Shown: positions 38,033-47,546 of the stretch, piece after piece
Layout: every line of letters starts with the position of its first letter
Position numbering within the stretch: the stretch's first letter is position 1
Assembly (NCBI GenBank): GCA_905480235.1
Contig: CAJQPP010000006.1
Location: 62,001 to 126,000 of the forward strand
Direction of reading: 5' to 3'
From: an uncultured Pirellulaceae bacterium
GTDB lineage: Bacteria > Planctomycetota > Planctomycetia > Pirellulales > Pirellulaceae
DNA length: 64,000 bases
The notes under the pieces: model-generated
What the model was told of the DNA's origin: nothing
Seen by the model: the letters and a program-made list of their open reading frames with translations, nothing else
Databases searched by the model: none
Position numbers and translations under genes: made by a program

Positions 38033-39220
38033 TCATTCAGAAATTTCTGTGATCCAATTTTCCAACATCGAGAATTGGTGCACAAAATTATTTTCTTGGA
38101 CAGCCATGGGAGATTTGAAGAAACATGCCAGGCTGGATAAAACTCCCGCCTGCTTTGCTCGCATCGCTCGTTCCGTTAACCGCATCAGATCCAAGACCAG
38201 CGGGGAAGCCAAAATGGAATCACACCCTTGCCATGTGAATTGCATTACCATGGGCGTTCCGAGAAAGCCCTGGAAATGAATGTGATCCCAAGCCGTCTTC
38301 CAGTCCCCGAGGCTTTTGATGTACTCGATGCTGATGTGTGTCTGCGGATCGTATCCCAATATTTCACCCAACAAACGATCCTTGCTATCAACCTTGGTCT
38401 TCTTATTTTCTGGATCATCAAGAACCAAACCGTCCATGTTGCCGAAAATGTTGTGACCGACCCAGCTCAGTACTTCTAAATTCCGCATGGCGAAGGCAGG
38501 CGCTAAGGCGCTTTTAATGAGTGTCTCGCCGGTCTTTCCATCGCTGCCGGAATGCGGTAGTCCCTGCTGCTCGGCCAACTGGCAAATGGCCGGGGCATTA
38601 CTTCCCAAAGAGGGCGTAAAATTAACATAGCCGCAACCGGTCTGAAGAGCCGCAATGGCGTATAACGAACTGATGGGAAACTGCTCGAGTTGCGACTCTG
38701 CTGCTTCCCAAGTTGCCGGCAATTGACTGGCATCGGCTGGCGGTTCGGTGGATGACACATTGATCACGACCACTCGCGTCAAATGGTTGTCCTGTTGAAA
38801 ATTCAACAAATCCTGTTTGATTTGTCCCAACTTTTCCGTGACCGTTCTATGATCGGACTGAATCTTTGATTCTGCCAATTGGTCAATGGTTGCTCCACAG
38901 CGATGCAGAATCCCGGGCACGATTCGTTGGTCGATTTCCGCTAACTCGTCTTTAATCTCCTCGACTAAATGCGGAGCAAAGGCGCGGCTTGCCTGTTGAA
39001 AACTGGTGGCTTGCTCGACCAGGGAGGTGTCACGTATTTCATGACCGCCGATTACGATTTGCGACCAATCAACGAGATCCGCTTTCGAAAAAAGAGGCAA
39101 GGCTGTGACCAACCCGCTTTCGTTCACCCGTTTTTGTTGCAAGGACAACAAACCGATGGACGCGACCGTTGCCACGCCGCCGCGAGCACCTATTAACCAA
39201 AGCCCAACGCGTTCTGACAT
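38033..39220 (-). CDS. Myo-inositol-1-phosphate synthase family protein
   Basis: A 395-residue NAD-dependent isomerase/cyclase making inositol-1-phosphate from glucose-6-phosphate. The N-terminal Rossmann motif is LWLIGARGGVATVASIG (near 7-23), followed by VVINVSSTEPP, VNFTPSLGSNAPA, the conserved HSGSDGKTGETLIKSALAP, and a C-terminal VGHNIFGNMDGLVLDDPENKKTK. The ATG at 39220 gives the normal start. Products feed phosphatidylinositol or related solutes; which one is not visible here. Confidence 0.9.
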   Translation of the reverse strand: MSERVGLWLIGARGGVATVASIGLLSLQQKRVNESGLVTALPLFSKADLVDWSQIVIGGHEIRDTSLVEQATSFQQASRAFAPHLVEEIKDELAEIDQRIVPGILHRCGATIDQLAESKIQSDHRTVTEKLGQIKQDLLNFQQDNHLTRVVVINVSSTEPPADASQLPATWEAAESQLEQFPISSLYAIAALQTGCGYVNFTPSLGSNAPAICQLAEQQGLPHSGSDGKTGETLIKSALAPAFAMRNLEVLSWVGHNIFGNMDGLVLDDPENKKTKVDSKDRLLGEILGYDPQTHISIEYIKSLGDWKTAWDHIHFQGFLGTPMVMQFTWQGCDSILASPLVLDLMRLTERAMRAKQAGVLSSLACFFKSPMAVQENNFVHQFSMLENWITEISE

Positions 39221-39398
39221 GGAATTTTTTCTACCTGGATCGCAATTGATGAAAAATGGCCGTTTTACAATTCCGCACAAATTTCAGCTGCGGAATGACG
39301 GGACCTCGAAGTTGACCGGTTGAACGGTTAAATTGAAATCTTGCTTTGCATGCCGTTCAACGTCAAGTGTATCTCAAACTTTGAGCAAGAGCCGATTA

Positions 39399-40613
39399 AT
39401 GTTTGAATCCGTTCCCGTAGTTCCCCCAGACCCCATCTTCAGCTTGGTTACCCGGTTTCGCGAAGATCCCAACCCCGACAAAATTAATTTGACGGTCGGC
39501 GTTTATAAAAACGAGGCTGGTTTGACCCCGGTGATGAGCTGCGTCAAAGAGGCGGAGCAGCACTTGCTGGAATCTGAAAACAGCAAAAATTATTTAGGTA
39601 TTGGCGGACTGGAGGCTTTCAATGAGCTGACGGCGAGGCTTTTATTAGGTGACGCCTCCACCACGATACGCGAGGAGCGGTCTACCACGATCCAAACGCC
39701 TGGCGGAACCGGGGCTCTGCGTATCGCTGCCGAATACCTGGACAAGCTGAGGCCGGAAAGAAAACTCTGGATCGGCCTGCCCTCTTGGTCCAACCACATG
39801 AATATCTTCTCTCAGGCCAATGTGGAAATTCGTCACTACGATTACCTAGACAAAGCCACAAGAACCCAAGTTGATTTCGAGGCGTTGGTCGAGGCCTTAC
39901 TCGAATCCAACGAAGGCGATGCCTTTTTGTTTCACACCTGCTGTCACAACCCGTCAGGTTTTGATCTCGAAATTGACCAGTGGGAAATCATTTTTGGCTT
40001 CCTCCGTGAACGCAACCTGCTGCCTATCTTCGATTGTGCCTACCAAGGATTTCGTGACGATCTGGAGACCGATGTATTTCCCCTAAGACGCATGGCAGAT
40101 TTAGGCGGAGAATTCCTTATCTGCAGTTCTAACTCCAAGAATTTCGGCCTGTACAGCGAAAGGGTTGGGGCGATCACCGGGGTTTGTCAAACACCGGAGG
40201 AAGCAAATCAACTAGGAAACTATCTCAAGTCTTTGATTCGTGCGATTTACTCTAATCCGCCCAAGCATGGAGCCAGCATTGTGGCGGCGATATTGGGCGA
40301 CTCAACACTTCGTCAAAACTGGGAATGCGAGTTGCAGACCGTGAGAAATCGCATTCATGAAATGCGTGAACTGTTGGTAACCCGATTGAATGCAACGCTG
40401 GGTGATAACCAGTTTGATTTTCTCTTGCAACAGAATGGGATGTTCAGTTTCACCGGCCTTAAACCGCAGGAAACAGATCGCTTGAGAGATGAGTTTGCTA
40501 TCTACATGTTGCGTTCTGGGCGAATCAACATCGCTGGTGTAACGCATGAAAATGTCCAACGCATATGCGATGCCATCTCAAGCGTCAAAGAGTCTACCGA
40601 ACTACCGGCCTAG
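39399..40613 (+). CDS. Aspartate/aromatic aminotransferase family protein
   Basis: A 404-residue fold-type I PLP aminotransferase like AspC/TyrB. The N-terminus MFESVPVVPPDPIFSL and KINLTVGVYKNEAGLTPV are typical of this subgroup. It has PGGTGALRIAAEYL, HNPSGFD, the PLP lysine in CSSNSKNFGLYSERVGA (near 236-250), and ISGR-like C-terminal arginine in LRSGRINIAGV. The substrate (aspartate or aromatic) cannot be fixed by eye. It converges on the protease gene. Confidence 0.92.
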   Translation: MFESVPVVPPDPIFSLVTRFREDPNPDKINLTVGVYKNEAGLTPVMSCVKEAEQHLLESENSKNYLGIGGLEAFNELTARLLLGDASTTIREERSTTIQTPGGTGALRIAAEYLDKLRPERKLWIGLPSWSNHMNIFSQANVEIRHYDYLDKATRTQVDFEALVEALLESNEGDAFLFHTCCHNPSGFDLEIDQWEIIFGFLRERNLLPIFDCAYQGFRDDLETDVFPLRRMADLGGEFLICSSNSKNFGLYSERVGAITGVCQTPEEANQLGNYLKSLIRAIYSNPPKHGASIVAAILGDSTLRQNWECELQTVRNRIHEMRELLVTRLNATLGDNQFDFLLQQNGMFSFTGLKPQETDRLRDEFAIYMLRSGRINIAGVTHENVQRICDAISSVKESTELPA

Positions 40614-40755
40614 AGGATATTTCTCCGCAGGCTGACGAGTATTCCCGCACGCCAAACCCTGCGAACGTTTGCTGGGTTTAGCTTCGGCAATTATGTCTGC
40701 GAGCGTTTAGGCATTCACCACGCGGTCCGGGGAGGGCTTCCTTGGCCCACGAGCC

Positions 40756-40787
40756 AAAAAAAACCTCTTCCCCAGCAAGGGAAGAGG
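40756..40787 (-). terminator. Intrinsic terminator of the secreted protease gene
   Basis: On the minus strand a perfect 9-bp GC-rich stem CCTCTTCCC/GGGAAGAGG (40787-40779 with 40772-40764) and a six-base loop are followed by T8 (40763-40756). It is 36 bases past the stop codon at 40823. Confidence 0.9.
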
Positions 40788-40822
40788 CTCGGCTCGTTAG
40801 CTTTTAATACTGGCTGCTCGAT

Positions 40823-43636
40823 TTAGGAAATAACCCAGCCAAATTGGTCAACGTTTACATTCCAAAAATACGGTGTGCCGGAAAATTCGGGGCTCAGCCA
40901 CGAAATCTTGGAAATGATTTCACCCGTGCCTGATTTCACAAATCGTGAGAGGTCACCTGTTCCAGCGACCGTAACAACGGAATCTGCGTTGGTCGCGTCC
41001 CGTGTGTCAACGATTTCCCAGTTTTTGATTTCATGGTTCCACAAACGCACCGTTTGCATCACATCCCCTTCCGCTCCTCCCGTCATATTGGCTTCCACTA
41101 CAAATTCAAAGCTACTCAATGGGCCACTGTATTCACTGACCAGAATCAAATCGATCTTCTGCTTCAGCGGGTTAGAGGTCGGCGAAGTTCCTAAATTGTA
41201 ATAAATATCGTCACTGACTTGAGCGTCTGTGATCAGGCCACCTATGGCAACGCCATCCAAAAACTTCTTGCCCAGTGGGTCAATGACGTCAACGACGGGT
41301 ATTTCGCGGATTGCCAAACCAGCCACGACGACATCCGAGGTGGCTCCATCTGGCGCGATGTCGATGATAATCTCACCGCTCCCACTCGATTCAATAACCG
41401 CTGCATACTCGTCCAAAGTGCGGGTACTGTCTCCCACTTCGCCATTAATGAAAAGTGTATCGGTGGCAAAATTTTGGTTGAACACGGTCGGGGTACCGGT
41501 ACCGGTGATGGTCACCACCTGTTGGATCGAAGTATAAAATCCTTCCGCCGCCATCACAAATACTTCGTATTGAGCGTTCGGGCTCAAATCCTGAAGCGTC
41601 AACCTTAAGGCGTCAGCACCTGTGTAAATCTGACCGTCAACATTGGCCAAATCATTCGCGTTTTGCGGGATGGTACTTGCACCCGGTGTCACTGCGTAAT
41701 CATCCCAAGTGCCATCTGTTAATTCGGCAATCGCTAAATCCACAACCGTTGCATTCCCATCCTCATCAGATAGATCATTGACGGTGGAATTGGTACCGCC
41801 AGCGATGGACGTCCAATTGGTGGGAGCAGGATTACCCGCCTCAGCAAAATCGACTCCAATCAAAACCCCTTCGCTCGGTTCGATGACAAGAGCACTATCT
41901 TGAACGGTTTCTGAGCCGCCATTGCCGTCATCCGGATCGACGTAGCTAACCGTGATTTGGTCAAGGGATGCCGTTTGCAGAATACCATCGCCGACATTAA
42001 CGGGTCCGCCATCAGTCGCGATGGAGTTGGTGTAGGTTCCGCCACCCGCATCGCTCAGCACAAGCGTTTCCGAATCTCCCGAATCAGAGATAATCGTGAC
42101 CTCAACGGGGTCAACGCCATTGGTATCGGTCACGGTAATGACCGCAGTGTCACCTAACAAATAGGACGATTTATCAAATCCCACTTGGCCTAAACCTGAA
42201 ACACCAAACACGCCACCAGCGGCCTCAATCTCCGCTCGATAGATTGCGGTTCCCGTCCACCAGGAAATGTCACCATAAACACTGGTCGACGTAGTACCAC
42301 CCGATAACACGCCGGCGATCAACCATTGCCCACCCTGTTGCACCAACACAGGGCCCCCACTGTCTCCGGGAGCGGTCGTCGCTTCGAATTCCAGCGCAGT
42401 TGAACTACTGGAGCCAATAGTATTATTTCCATTACTGCCATCATCAAAATCTGTGGAGATGATATTGGATCCCGATGAGGATGCGGGTGAGCCGTAGACG
42501 TCAATGACGTTCTCACCTCCCCAGCGAATTCCATCAGAGGAAAAACCATGTCCGGTACTTCCCAAACCGTTGTAACCATACCCCAACAATGCAGTCGTCA
42601 TGCCCTCCAGTTCATTCGTGGCGTCAATAAATCGCATTGGATCGGCGACGCTGGAAGGCACATTACCGGTCAATGTCAAAATGACGACGTCGCCACCATC
42701 GAGCAATGATCCGTTGCCATCAGGCAGCAACGATGACTGAACGGTGAATACGGCGTCGGGGGAATTAGAGTTATCACCAAACAGAATTTGGTCGCCTGCG
42801 CCAATTCCACAATGTCTGGCGGAAATCACAACGTTTTCGGCTATTAATGTTCCCGTGCAACCGACTGAAATAGCCACCACCGAATCAAAAGGCGCGGCGT
42901 AATCTTTTGAACCTTGCGCTCCAATCGCATCATTGATTGTGATGCGTGGATAGATGCCATTTTGGCCTTGATACAACAGATCATTGACGAGCGAGGGCGA
43001 TTGCACTTGCGACAGGATTTCTCCAGAGTTGGCATCCACGACGGTCATGAATTCCAAATCCTGTCCAAGCGTATTCGCTTGAGACACTACCATATCTACT
43101 CGCCAAGCTAACTCTGCCCGATCTCCTTTTTGGAACCAAACCAACGCTGCACTTTCGGAAATGCTTGCGCGGTCAAATGCCTGGTTAACCAATCCTTGGG
43201 CCTCAGAGGATGTCAACTGAGGCTTAAGCGAATCTTCGGTCGCCAGGTACCGGGTCCCGCCGTTGTTGACGTTGACGACGTTTCCATTGGTATTGTGGGA
43301 TACCGAAACAAAACTACCGTGAACGGGCAAGCCGTCCATCGTTTGTTGAAAGACGGAGGTGGTCAGCGCATCCCCGTTTTCAATTTGGACCAATTTCAAA
43401 TCGCTGGCGCCCTGTTGCAAATAGGCCGTTTCACCAGCTTTGTTTAGATGCCCTAGCAGATACTGCTCTTGAGTTTGCTCCAGAAAGCCCCCCAGATCAA
43501 TTTGGGTGGAAGCCGACAATAAATTTCGCTCTTCGCATTTTTCAAAATCCAAGGTGCTACTTCGCTCGCTTCGCTGCCTAGCGTTGCGAACGTTCCATTT
43601 TTTTGACCTTGCTCCTGGCGGATTTGATTCGAGCAT
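40823..43636 (-). CDS. Secreted trypsin-like serine protease with FTP propeptide
   Basis: A 937-residue protein. The N-terminus has a basic region and the sequence LDFEKCEERNLLSA (residues 29-42), the LEPR-like export motif found in planctomycete cell-surface proteins. Residues 50-210 resemble a fungalysin/thermolysin-type FTP propeptide (PVHGSFVSVSHNTNGNVVNVN). A trypsin-like domain follows, with His275 in VISARHCG, Asp316 in LLDGGDVVILTL, Ser426 in APGDSGGPV and Cys260/Cys276 placed for the usual disulfide near the His. The C-terminal half is a beta-rich region of CARDB/Ig-like type with Asp/Gly-rich repeats, and no anchor. Its intrinsic terminator lies just downstream. Confidence 0.85.
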   Translation of the reverse strand: MLESNPPGARSKKWNVRNARQRSERSSTLDFEKCEERNLLSASTQIDLGGFLEQTQEQYLLGHLNKAGETAYLQQGASDLKLVQIENGDALTTSVFQQTMDGLPVHGSFVSVSHNTNGNVVNVNNGGTRYLATEDSLKPQLTSSEAQGLVNQAFDRASISESAALVWFQKGDRAELAWRVDMVVSQANTLGQDLEFMTVVDANSGEILSQVQSPSLVNDLLYQGQNGIYPRITINDAIGAQGSKDYAAPFDSVVAISVGCTGTLIAENVVISARHCGIGAGDQILFGDNSNSPDAVFTVQSSLLPDGNGSLLDGGDVVILTLTGNVPSSVADPMRFIDATNELEGMTTALLGYGYNGLGSTGHGFSSDGIRWGGENVIDVYGSPASSSGSNIISTDFDDGSNGNNTIGSSSSTALEFEATTAPGDSGGPVLVQQGGQWLIAGVLSGGTTSTSVYGDISWWTGTAIYRAEIEAAGGVFGVSGLGQVGFDKSSYLLGDTAVITVTDTNGVDPVEVTIISDSGDSETLVLSDAGGGTYTNSIATDGGPVNVGDGILQTASLDQITVSYVDPDDGNGGSETVQDSALVIEPSEGVLIGVDFAEAGNPAPTNWTSIAGGTNSTVNDLSDEDGNATVVDLAIAELTDGTWDDYAVTPGASTIPQNANDLANVDGQIYTGADALRLTLQDLSPNAQYEVFVMAAEGFYTSIQQVVTITGTGTPTVFNQNFATDTLFINGEVGDSTRTLDEYAAVIESSGSGEIIIDIAPDGATSDVVVAGLAIREIPVVDVIDPLGKKFLDGVAIGGLITDAQVSDDIYYNLGTSPTSNPLKQKIDLILVSEYSGPLSSFEFVVEANMTGGAEGDVMQTVRLWNHEIKNWEIVDTRDATNADSVVTVAGTGDLSRFVKSGTGEIISKISWLSPEFSGTPYFWNVNVDQFGWVIS

Positions 43637-43850
43637 ATTGCTCCCCCATACGAATTTGTTCTAACTTCCTGACTGCTTACAAGTTTACGTAAAATGGCCA
43701 ACATTTTCTACGGATTTCTTCAGCCCTCCCTTTAATTACCGCCACCCAGCAGGCAATCCGCTGACCGTTTTTGAAAAGGAGTGGTCGGATTCTCCACCAA
43801 CGCAAGGATCAATCCTTTAAGGTCGCGGTTAGCTCGCTTACTGGTAGGCA

Positions 43851-43874
43851 AACCCCCTTTATTCCAAGGGGGTT
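43851..43874. other. 9-bp inverted repeat next to the BECR-like gene stop
   Basis: AACCCCCTT (43851-43859) pairs with AAGGGGGTT (43866-43874), five bases beyond the stop codon of the minus-strand gene at 43879. The T-run is missing on either side, so termination is likely but not certain. Confidence 0.5.
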
Positions 43875-43878
43875 CGTT

Positions 43879-44505
43879 TCAGCGTTGCGGCCATGTCGGA
43901 TAGGCAGTAATCACCTGCTTTCCCGCAAGCACCAATTTTAGCCGCCTGGTGGGAGGATTTCTCTGCTTGGCTCCCGCTTTTCCTCCCACGAAGCCAATCC
44001 TCGATGGCATCTCGATGGTATAGGCAACGCGACCATCCTCATCCGCCGGCTCCCGCTGAACGGCAGGGGAGTTGTCTTGGATCAACTGAAAAGCATCATC
44101 CAAGACAGCCAATACTTCGGCTTGGGTGTTCCCGTCAAAGACGCCGTGAGCATGGTCTCGGTTAGGGTCATCGCGAGCATGCCTCATCACGTGATCGACC
44201 CGGGTTTCACGCCCGGACTTGTTATAGAGCAGGCCCGCAGGCGAGCGGTCCGTCGAACGGTCGACCGCTGTCAGTTGGAATGTCGCTTTCTCGTTGCCCA
44301 CACCGTCGGTAGTTACTGGAGGACGGGGCGCGTCCGAAGTCGTTACCTCCCGTTGCGTAAAATCAGGTAAATCGAGACCTGTCCATTCCTCTAATTGTGG
44401 TTGCAGCAGCGAGTAAACCGTTGCGCCGATGATGAGTAAAAAACAGATGATTCGCTTGCGCGTCAGCCATTTCGCTGGTGGCTTGGCGGGAGAAGATGAG
44501 TTCAT
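43879..44505 (-). CDS. Membrane-anchored protein with a BECR-nuclease-like C-terminal domain
   Basis: A 208-residue protein with one N-terminal membrane helix (residues 18-34) and a soluble domain that is probably periplasmic. Residues 90-120 read GLLYNKSGRETRVDHVMRHA then DPNRDHAHGVF, and the C-terminus ends GKQVITAYPTWPQR after RRLKLVL. The pattern of HVxxHA near the start and (V/I)ITAYP at the end resembles Barnase/EndoU/ColicinE5-RelE-type nucleases used as secreted toxins. No immunity gene is seen beside it and the domain is attached to the cell's own membrane, so a toxin role is not demonstrated. The ATG at 44505 is preferred; 44562 is an alternative. Confidence 0.6.
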   Translation of the reverse strand: MNSSSPAKPPAKWLTRKRIICFLLIIGATVYSLLQPQLEEWTGLDLPDFTQREVTTSDAPRPPVTTDGVGNEKATFQLTAVDRSTDRSPAGLLYNKSGRETRVDHVMRHARDDPNRDHAHGVFDGNTQAEVLAVLDDAFQLIQDNSPAVQREPADEDGRVAYTIEMPSRIGFVGGKAGAKQRNPPTRRLKLVLAGKQVITAYPTWPQR

Positions 44506-45009
44506 TGAGATTCCGCAGGTACAGTCAACAATTATCTCGCTCAAGTCTAACATATCTGGCAAGCAAAAACGCGCGTCGCGAAAAACCTGTTCGGCCTCCG
44601 CGGTGCCGTTTCAAGTAGATGAGGCCCACCCGCACCTGCCCCCAAGGGCACTGCGATAGTCTCTCTCTAACGCTGAAAAACTCGCAAATCCCTACCGTCA
44701 TAACCGGGGGTTTATCGGGGCGACGCTAGCAATGGTGGTATCAGAATTCGTGAAGATTTTCAGTAATGGAAATCGATCTTCTGCAATTGATCTGATTTCA
44801 ATAGTCTTTGCAAAAGTTACAAGACCGGGCCCGAGGCCAGAGACCGTCGACTTAAATGACAATCAGGATGTTTGTTGTTTTGCCCGCATAACGCTCGACG
44901 TCTCATAAAAACGCCGAACCCGCACCGAACTGGCACTGAGTTTGCAAAGTCATTTCGACAGCTAACTCAATCCAAATAATGCTTTCAATCCAAGGAAGGA
45001 ATCAAAAGC
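44506..45009. other. Divergent intergenic region
   Basis: About 500 bases between divergent genes. I see no gene or strong promoter, only AT-rich stretches around 44750-44830. Confidence 0.4.
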
Positions 45010-46080
45010 ATGAGGACACGTACCGCGCCGCGCATTATTGCATTTGCCATTCTGATTCTATTCATCAATTCGGCGCATCGATGTTCGGCTCAGTACCGGA
45101 CGACCAATTTTGTCGTCACAGCACCCCAACCGGCATTAGCCAAACAAGTCGGTGACTTGGCAGAAAAATATCGCAATGATCTCGCAGTGCGTTGGTTGGG
45201 CCAACCATTACCTAAATGGCCGCAACCTTGTCCCATCCAGGTTGAAATCCAACCTCATGCTGGTGGCGAAACCAGCTTTGCCTTCCAACCTGGCGCCGAC
45301 GGAAGATCCCAACCCTTTGATTGGCGGATGAAAATCTACGGCTCACCTGAGCGCATTCTCGATTCCGTCTTGCCTCACGAAATTACGCACACGATATTTG
45401 CAACGCATTATGGACGCCCGCTTCCTCGCTGGGCGGATGAAGGTGCCTGCACGACCGTTGAGCACAGTGTGGAAAAGGAAAAAAACCACCGCATGTTAAT
45501 GCAGTTTTTAAACAGCAATCGAGGCATCCCGTTTAACCACATGTTTGCCATGAAACAGTATCCGCGAGATATTCTACCGCTTTATGCCCAAGGTTATTCC
45601 CTCGCCAAATATCTCATCATGCAACGCGGGCACCGCCACTTCGTGAACTTTGTGGGCGAGGGCATGGAACAGGAAGTCCCAGGTCAAGAATCGCAAACCT
45701 GGAATCAAGTGACCAAAAAGTACTATGGCTTTAACGACCTCTCAGACTTGCAGGTGCGCTGGCTGTTATGGGTCAAAAAAGGCAGTAATCCGATCGGACG
45801 CACCGACCTAGCGGCCAACACCCCAACCGCGCCAGTTCCAACCAATCCAGTAACCAATCCAGCAGTAACTCGCCAAGGCGCAACGCCAACGCTAGAAACC
45901 CTCAATCCCAGCGAAAGCTGGTACGTGCGTCAATCAAGACTTGGTGGCAATGCCACCATGCAACGCCCCGCACCGCTGACGGCCACCCCCAACTCACCCG
46001 CTGCAGGTTACGCACCTGGATCAATCCAAACGAATGCTCCCCCAGCCAATACCCCGGCAACGCCGACGGTTTGGCGTTAG
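45010..46080 (+). CDS. Secreted gluzincin-type metallopeptidase-like protein
   Basis: A 356-residue protein with a signal peptide (cleaved near RCSA-QY, residue 27). A zinc motif HEITH is at residues 123-127 in LPHEITHTIFATHYG, with the third ligand Glu in PRWADEGACTTVE (Glu144), as in gluzincins. The remaining central part is helical with YAQGYSLAKYLIMQRG. The C-terminal 100 residues are rich in Pro, Thr and Asn and look like a linker. AAGGAAGGAA precedes the ATG by 8 bases. The substrate is unknown. Confidence 0.82.
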   Translation: MRTRTAPRIIAFAILILFINSAHRCSAQYRTTNFVVTAPQPALAKQVGDLAEKYRNDLAVRWLGQPLPKWPQPCPIQVEIQPHAGGETSFAFQPGADGRSQPFDWRMKIYGSPERILDSVLPHEITHTIFATHYGRPLPRWADEGACTTVEHSVEKEKNHRMLMQFLNSNRGIPFNHMFAMKQYPRDILPLYAQGYSLAKYLIMQRGHRHFVNFVGEGMEQEVPGQESQTWNQVTKKYYGFNDLSDLQVRWLLWVKKGSNPIGRTDLAANTPTAPVPTNPVTNPAVTRQGATPTLETLNPSESWYVRQSRLGGNATMQRPAPLTATPNSPAAGYAPGSIQTNAPPANTPATPTVWR

Positions 46081-46817
46081 GAGTTCCAAGGTCGTCGGTT
46101 AGCTTTCGACTTAGCCCACCATCCGACCTTTCAGGTCCGCAACGGCCTGAGTTACCTGGGCGTCGAAAAATCGCAAACCTTCTATCGCTTCGTTTCGATG
46201 AATGGGTGTCCCAGCAGACCGGCATTGCGGGATTGGCGATTTTCCCTTTGGCGAACCAGCGAATCGGTAACCCAGCGCACTCTGAGATGCCCCCCCTTCG
46301 GTGAAGCCCATTCGCCTCCCATTCGCCTCCCATTCGCCTCCGCTCTGCGGCAGACGAACGTGCCTGAAGGGTTTAGCAAAATCATGAAAGTCGGCAGACT
46401 CGTTCATTTATTTGCGTCAGGTTCCCGCTTGTTCCATAGCATCCTCTTGATGAATGAAGGCTGAATAATTCCCCCCTTTTCCTAACGGTGGGTTGCGCGA
46501 AAAAGCCTGTCGAGCCAATGGACTCCTGCGCCTCTGGAGATTAATTTCGACAACGTTGATGCTTCACGTTAGGCCTCGCCACTAAGGCGCTCACTTGAAT
46601 TACAATAGAAGCACAGGTCACCATTGATGACCGATTTGGCCGGTCCATACCACCAGCCGGCAAAATTTGCAGGCGGTGGGGCATTCGTTCGGTTCACTCG
46701 ACCGGAAACACCCGAATTGCTAGGATCGGCGGTTCCCCATGGGCGTCCGATAAAACTTGTTCCCGTCAGGCTTATGTCACTCACCTGTTCAACCGGCTCT
46801 TAACAGACAACACCCAC
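46081..46817. other. Intergenic region with short tandem repeats
   Basis: About 740 bases without a convincing gene. Open frames on both strands are short and repeat-driven. The 11-bp tandem repeat at 46307-46339 is the only clear structure. Confidence 0.5.
46307..46339. repeat. 11-bp tandem repeat, three exact copies
   Basis: CCCATTCGCCT is repeated three times at 46307-46317, 46318-46328 and 46329-46339. It lies in a non-coding stretch and creates repetitive open frames on the minus strand. Confidence 0.95.
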
Positions 46818-47546
46818 TTGTTCAAAAAATTATTCAGCAAGAAACGGTTTCGGCTTTTTCACGACAGTTTTGCGATGACCAAAGCGACCAAACTGGCAAC
46901 GCTTTGCCAGTGGACTCAACAGCAGTCCGCGCGTGGGGAAACGGTGATCATTCTCTCGCACTTTCCCTCATCCTTTCTAGAGAACCAAGATGCTTTGCAG
47001 GATGCCGGCATCGATTTTGAGATCATTGCCGAGCGCATGGACGAGCCATCCTTTGCGCAATGGCTGGAGAGCTCCAGCGGGCGGGGAGAAGTTTTATTGA
47101 CGATGGCTCAAATGCTGGCCCTATCGCCCGGCGACTTTACCCCCGCATCCTCGCAGCCCAATCTACCAAGCTCCGATAAACTGCTTTCCGTGATTGTCAC
47201 TGAGCGTTACCCCATTGTGATCAACGACCAGCACCTGGAAGCGTTCTTTCGTCGCGTCGACCGGGTGGTATCGATGGGCTATTTAATCTCCTTTGACGAC
47301 CCCTTGGTCAAAGGTCTGCTGGGGGAACGCTTTGTCAACCTGATGGAGCAACTGGGTTTCAGTGACAACGAACTCATTTCCAGCGCCATGACGTACCGTG
47401 GCTTGGCACGCAAGCTGCAAAAATCAACGGCCTCCGTTACCCAGGAGCAGACCGCAGAATCGCCCGAAGAGTGGATTGAACTAAACGGCATCCCGGGCGT
47501 CGCCAAAAGACCGCCAGCGGCCAAGCGACCTAAAAAGCCGTCGTAA
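46818..47546 (+). CDS. Stand-alone SecA motor-domain-like fragment
   Basis: A 242-residue protein that resembles the second nucleotide-binding half of SecA without the rest. Compare KATKLATLCQWTQQQSARGETVIIL with the NBD2 start, SVIVTERYPIVINDQHLEAF with the SecA TER...NQLR region, and GYLISFDDPLVKGLLGERF with FYLSLEDDLM. No Walker A is present, and the preprotein cross-linking domain and C-terminal zinc motif are absent. The TTG at 46818 is the first start; the ATG at 46875 is the alternative. The gene overlaps the convergent ATPase gene by 17 bases. The function is unknown; homology is by eye only. Confidence 0.5.
   Translation: MFKKLFSKKRFRLFHDSFAMTKATKLATLCQWTQQQSARGETVIILSHFPSSFLENQDALQDAGIDFEIIAERMDEPSFAQWLESSSGRGEVLLTMAQMLALSPGDFTPASSQPNLPSSDKLLSVIVTERYPIVINDQHLEAFFRRVDRVVSMGYLISFDDPLVKGLLGERFVNLMEQLGFSDNELISSAMTYRGLARKLQKSTASVTQEQTAESPEEWIELNGIPGVAKRPPAAKRPKKPS

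Noticed and set aside
46111-46407. Minus-strand open frames in the 46 kb gap
   Set aside because: They are produced by the 11-bp tandem repeat and have repetitive sequence (GEWEANGRRM) with no domain.
46569-46784. 71-codon minus-strand open frame
   Set aside because: No start context, no signal and no similarity that I recognise; too short to support.
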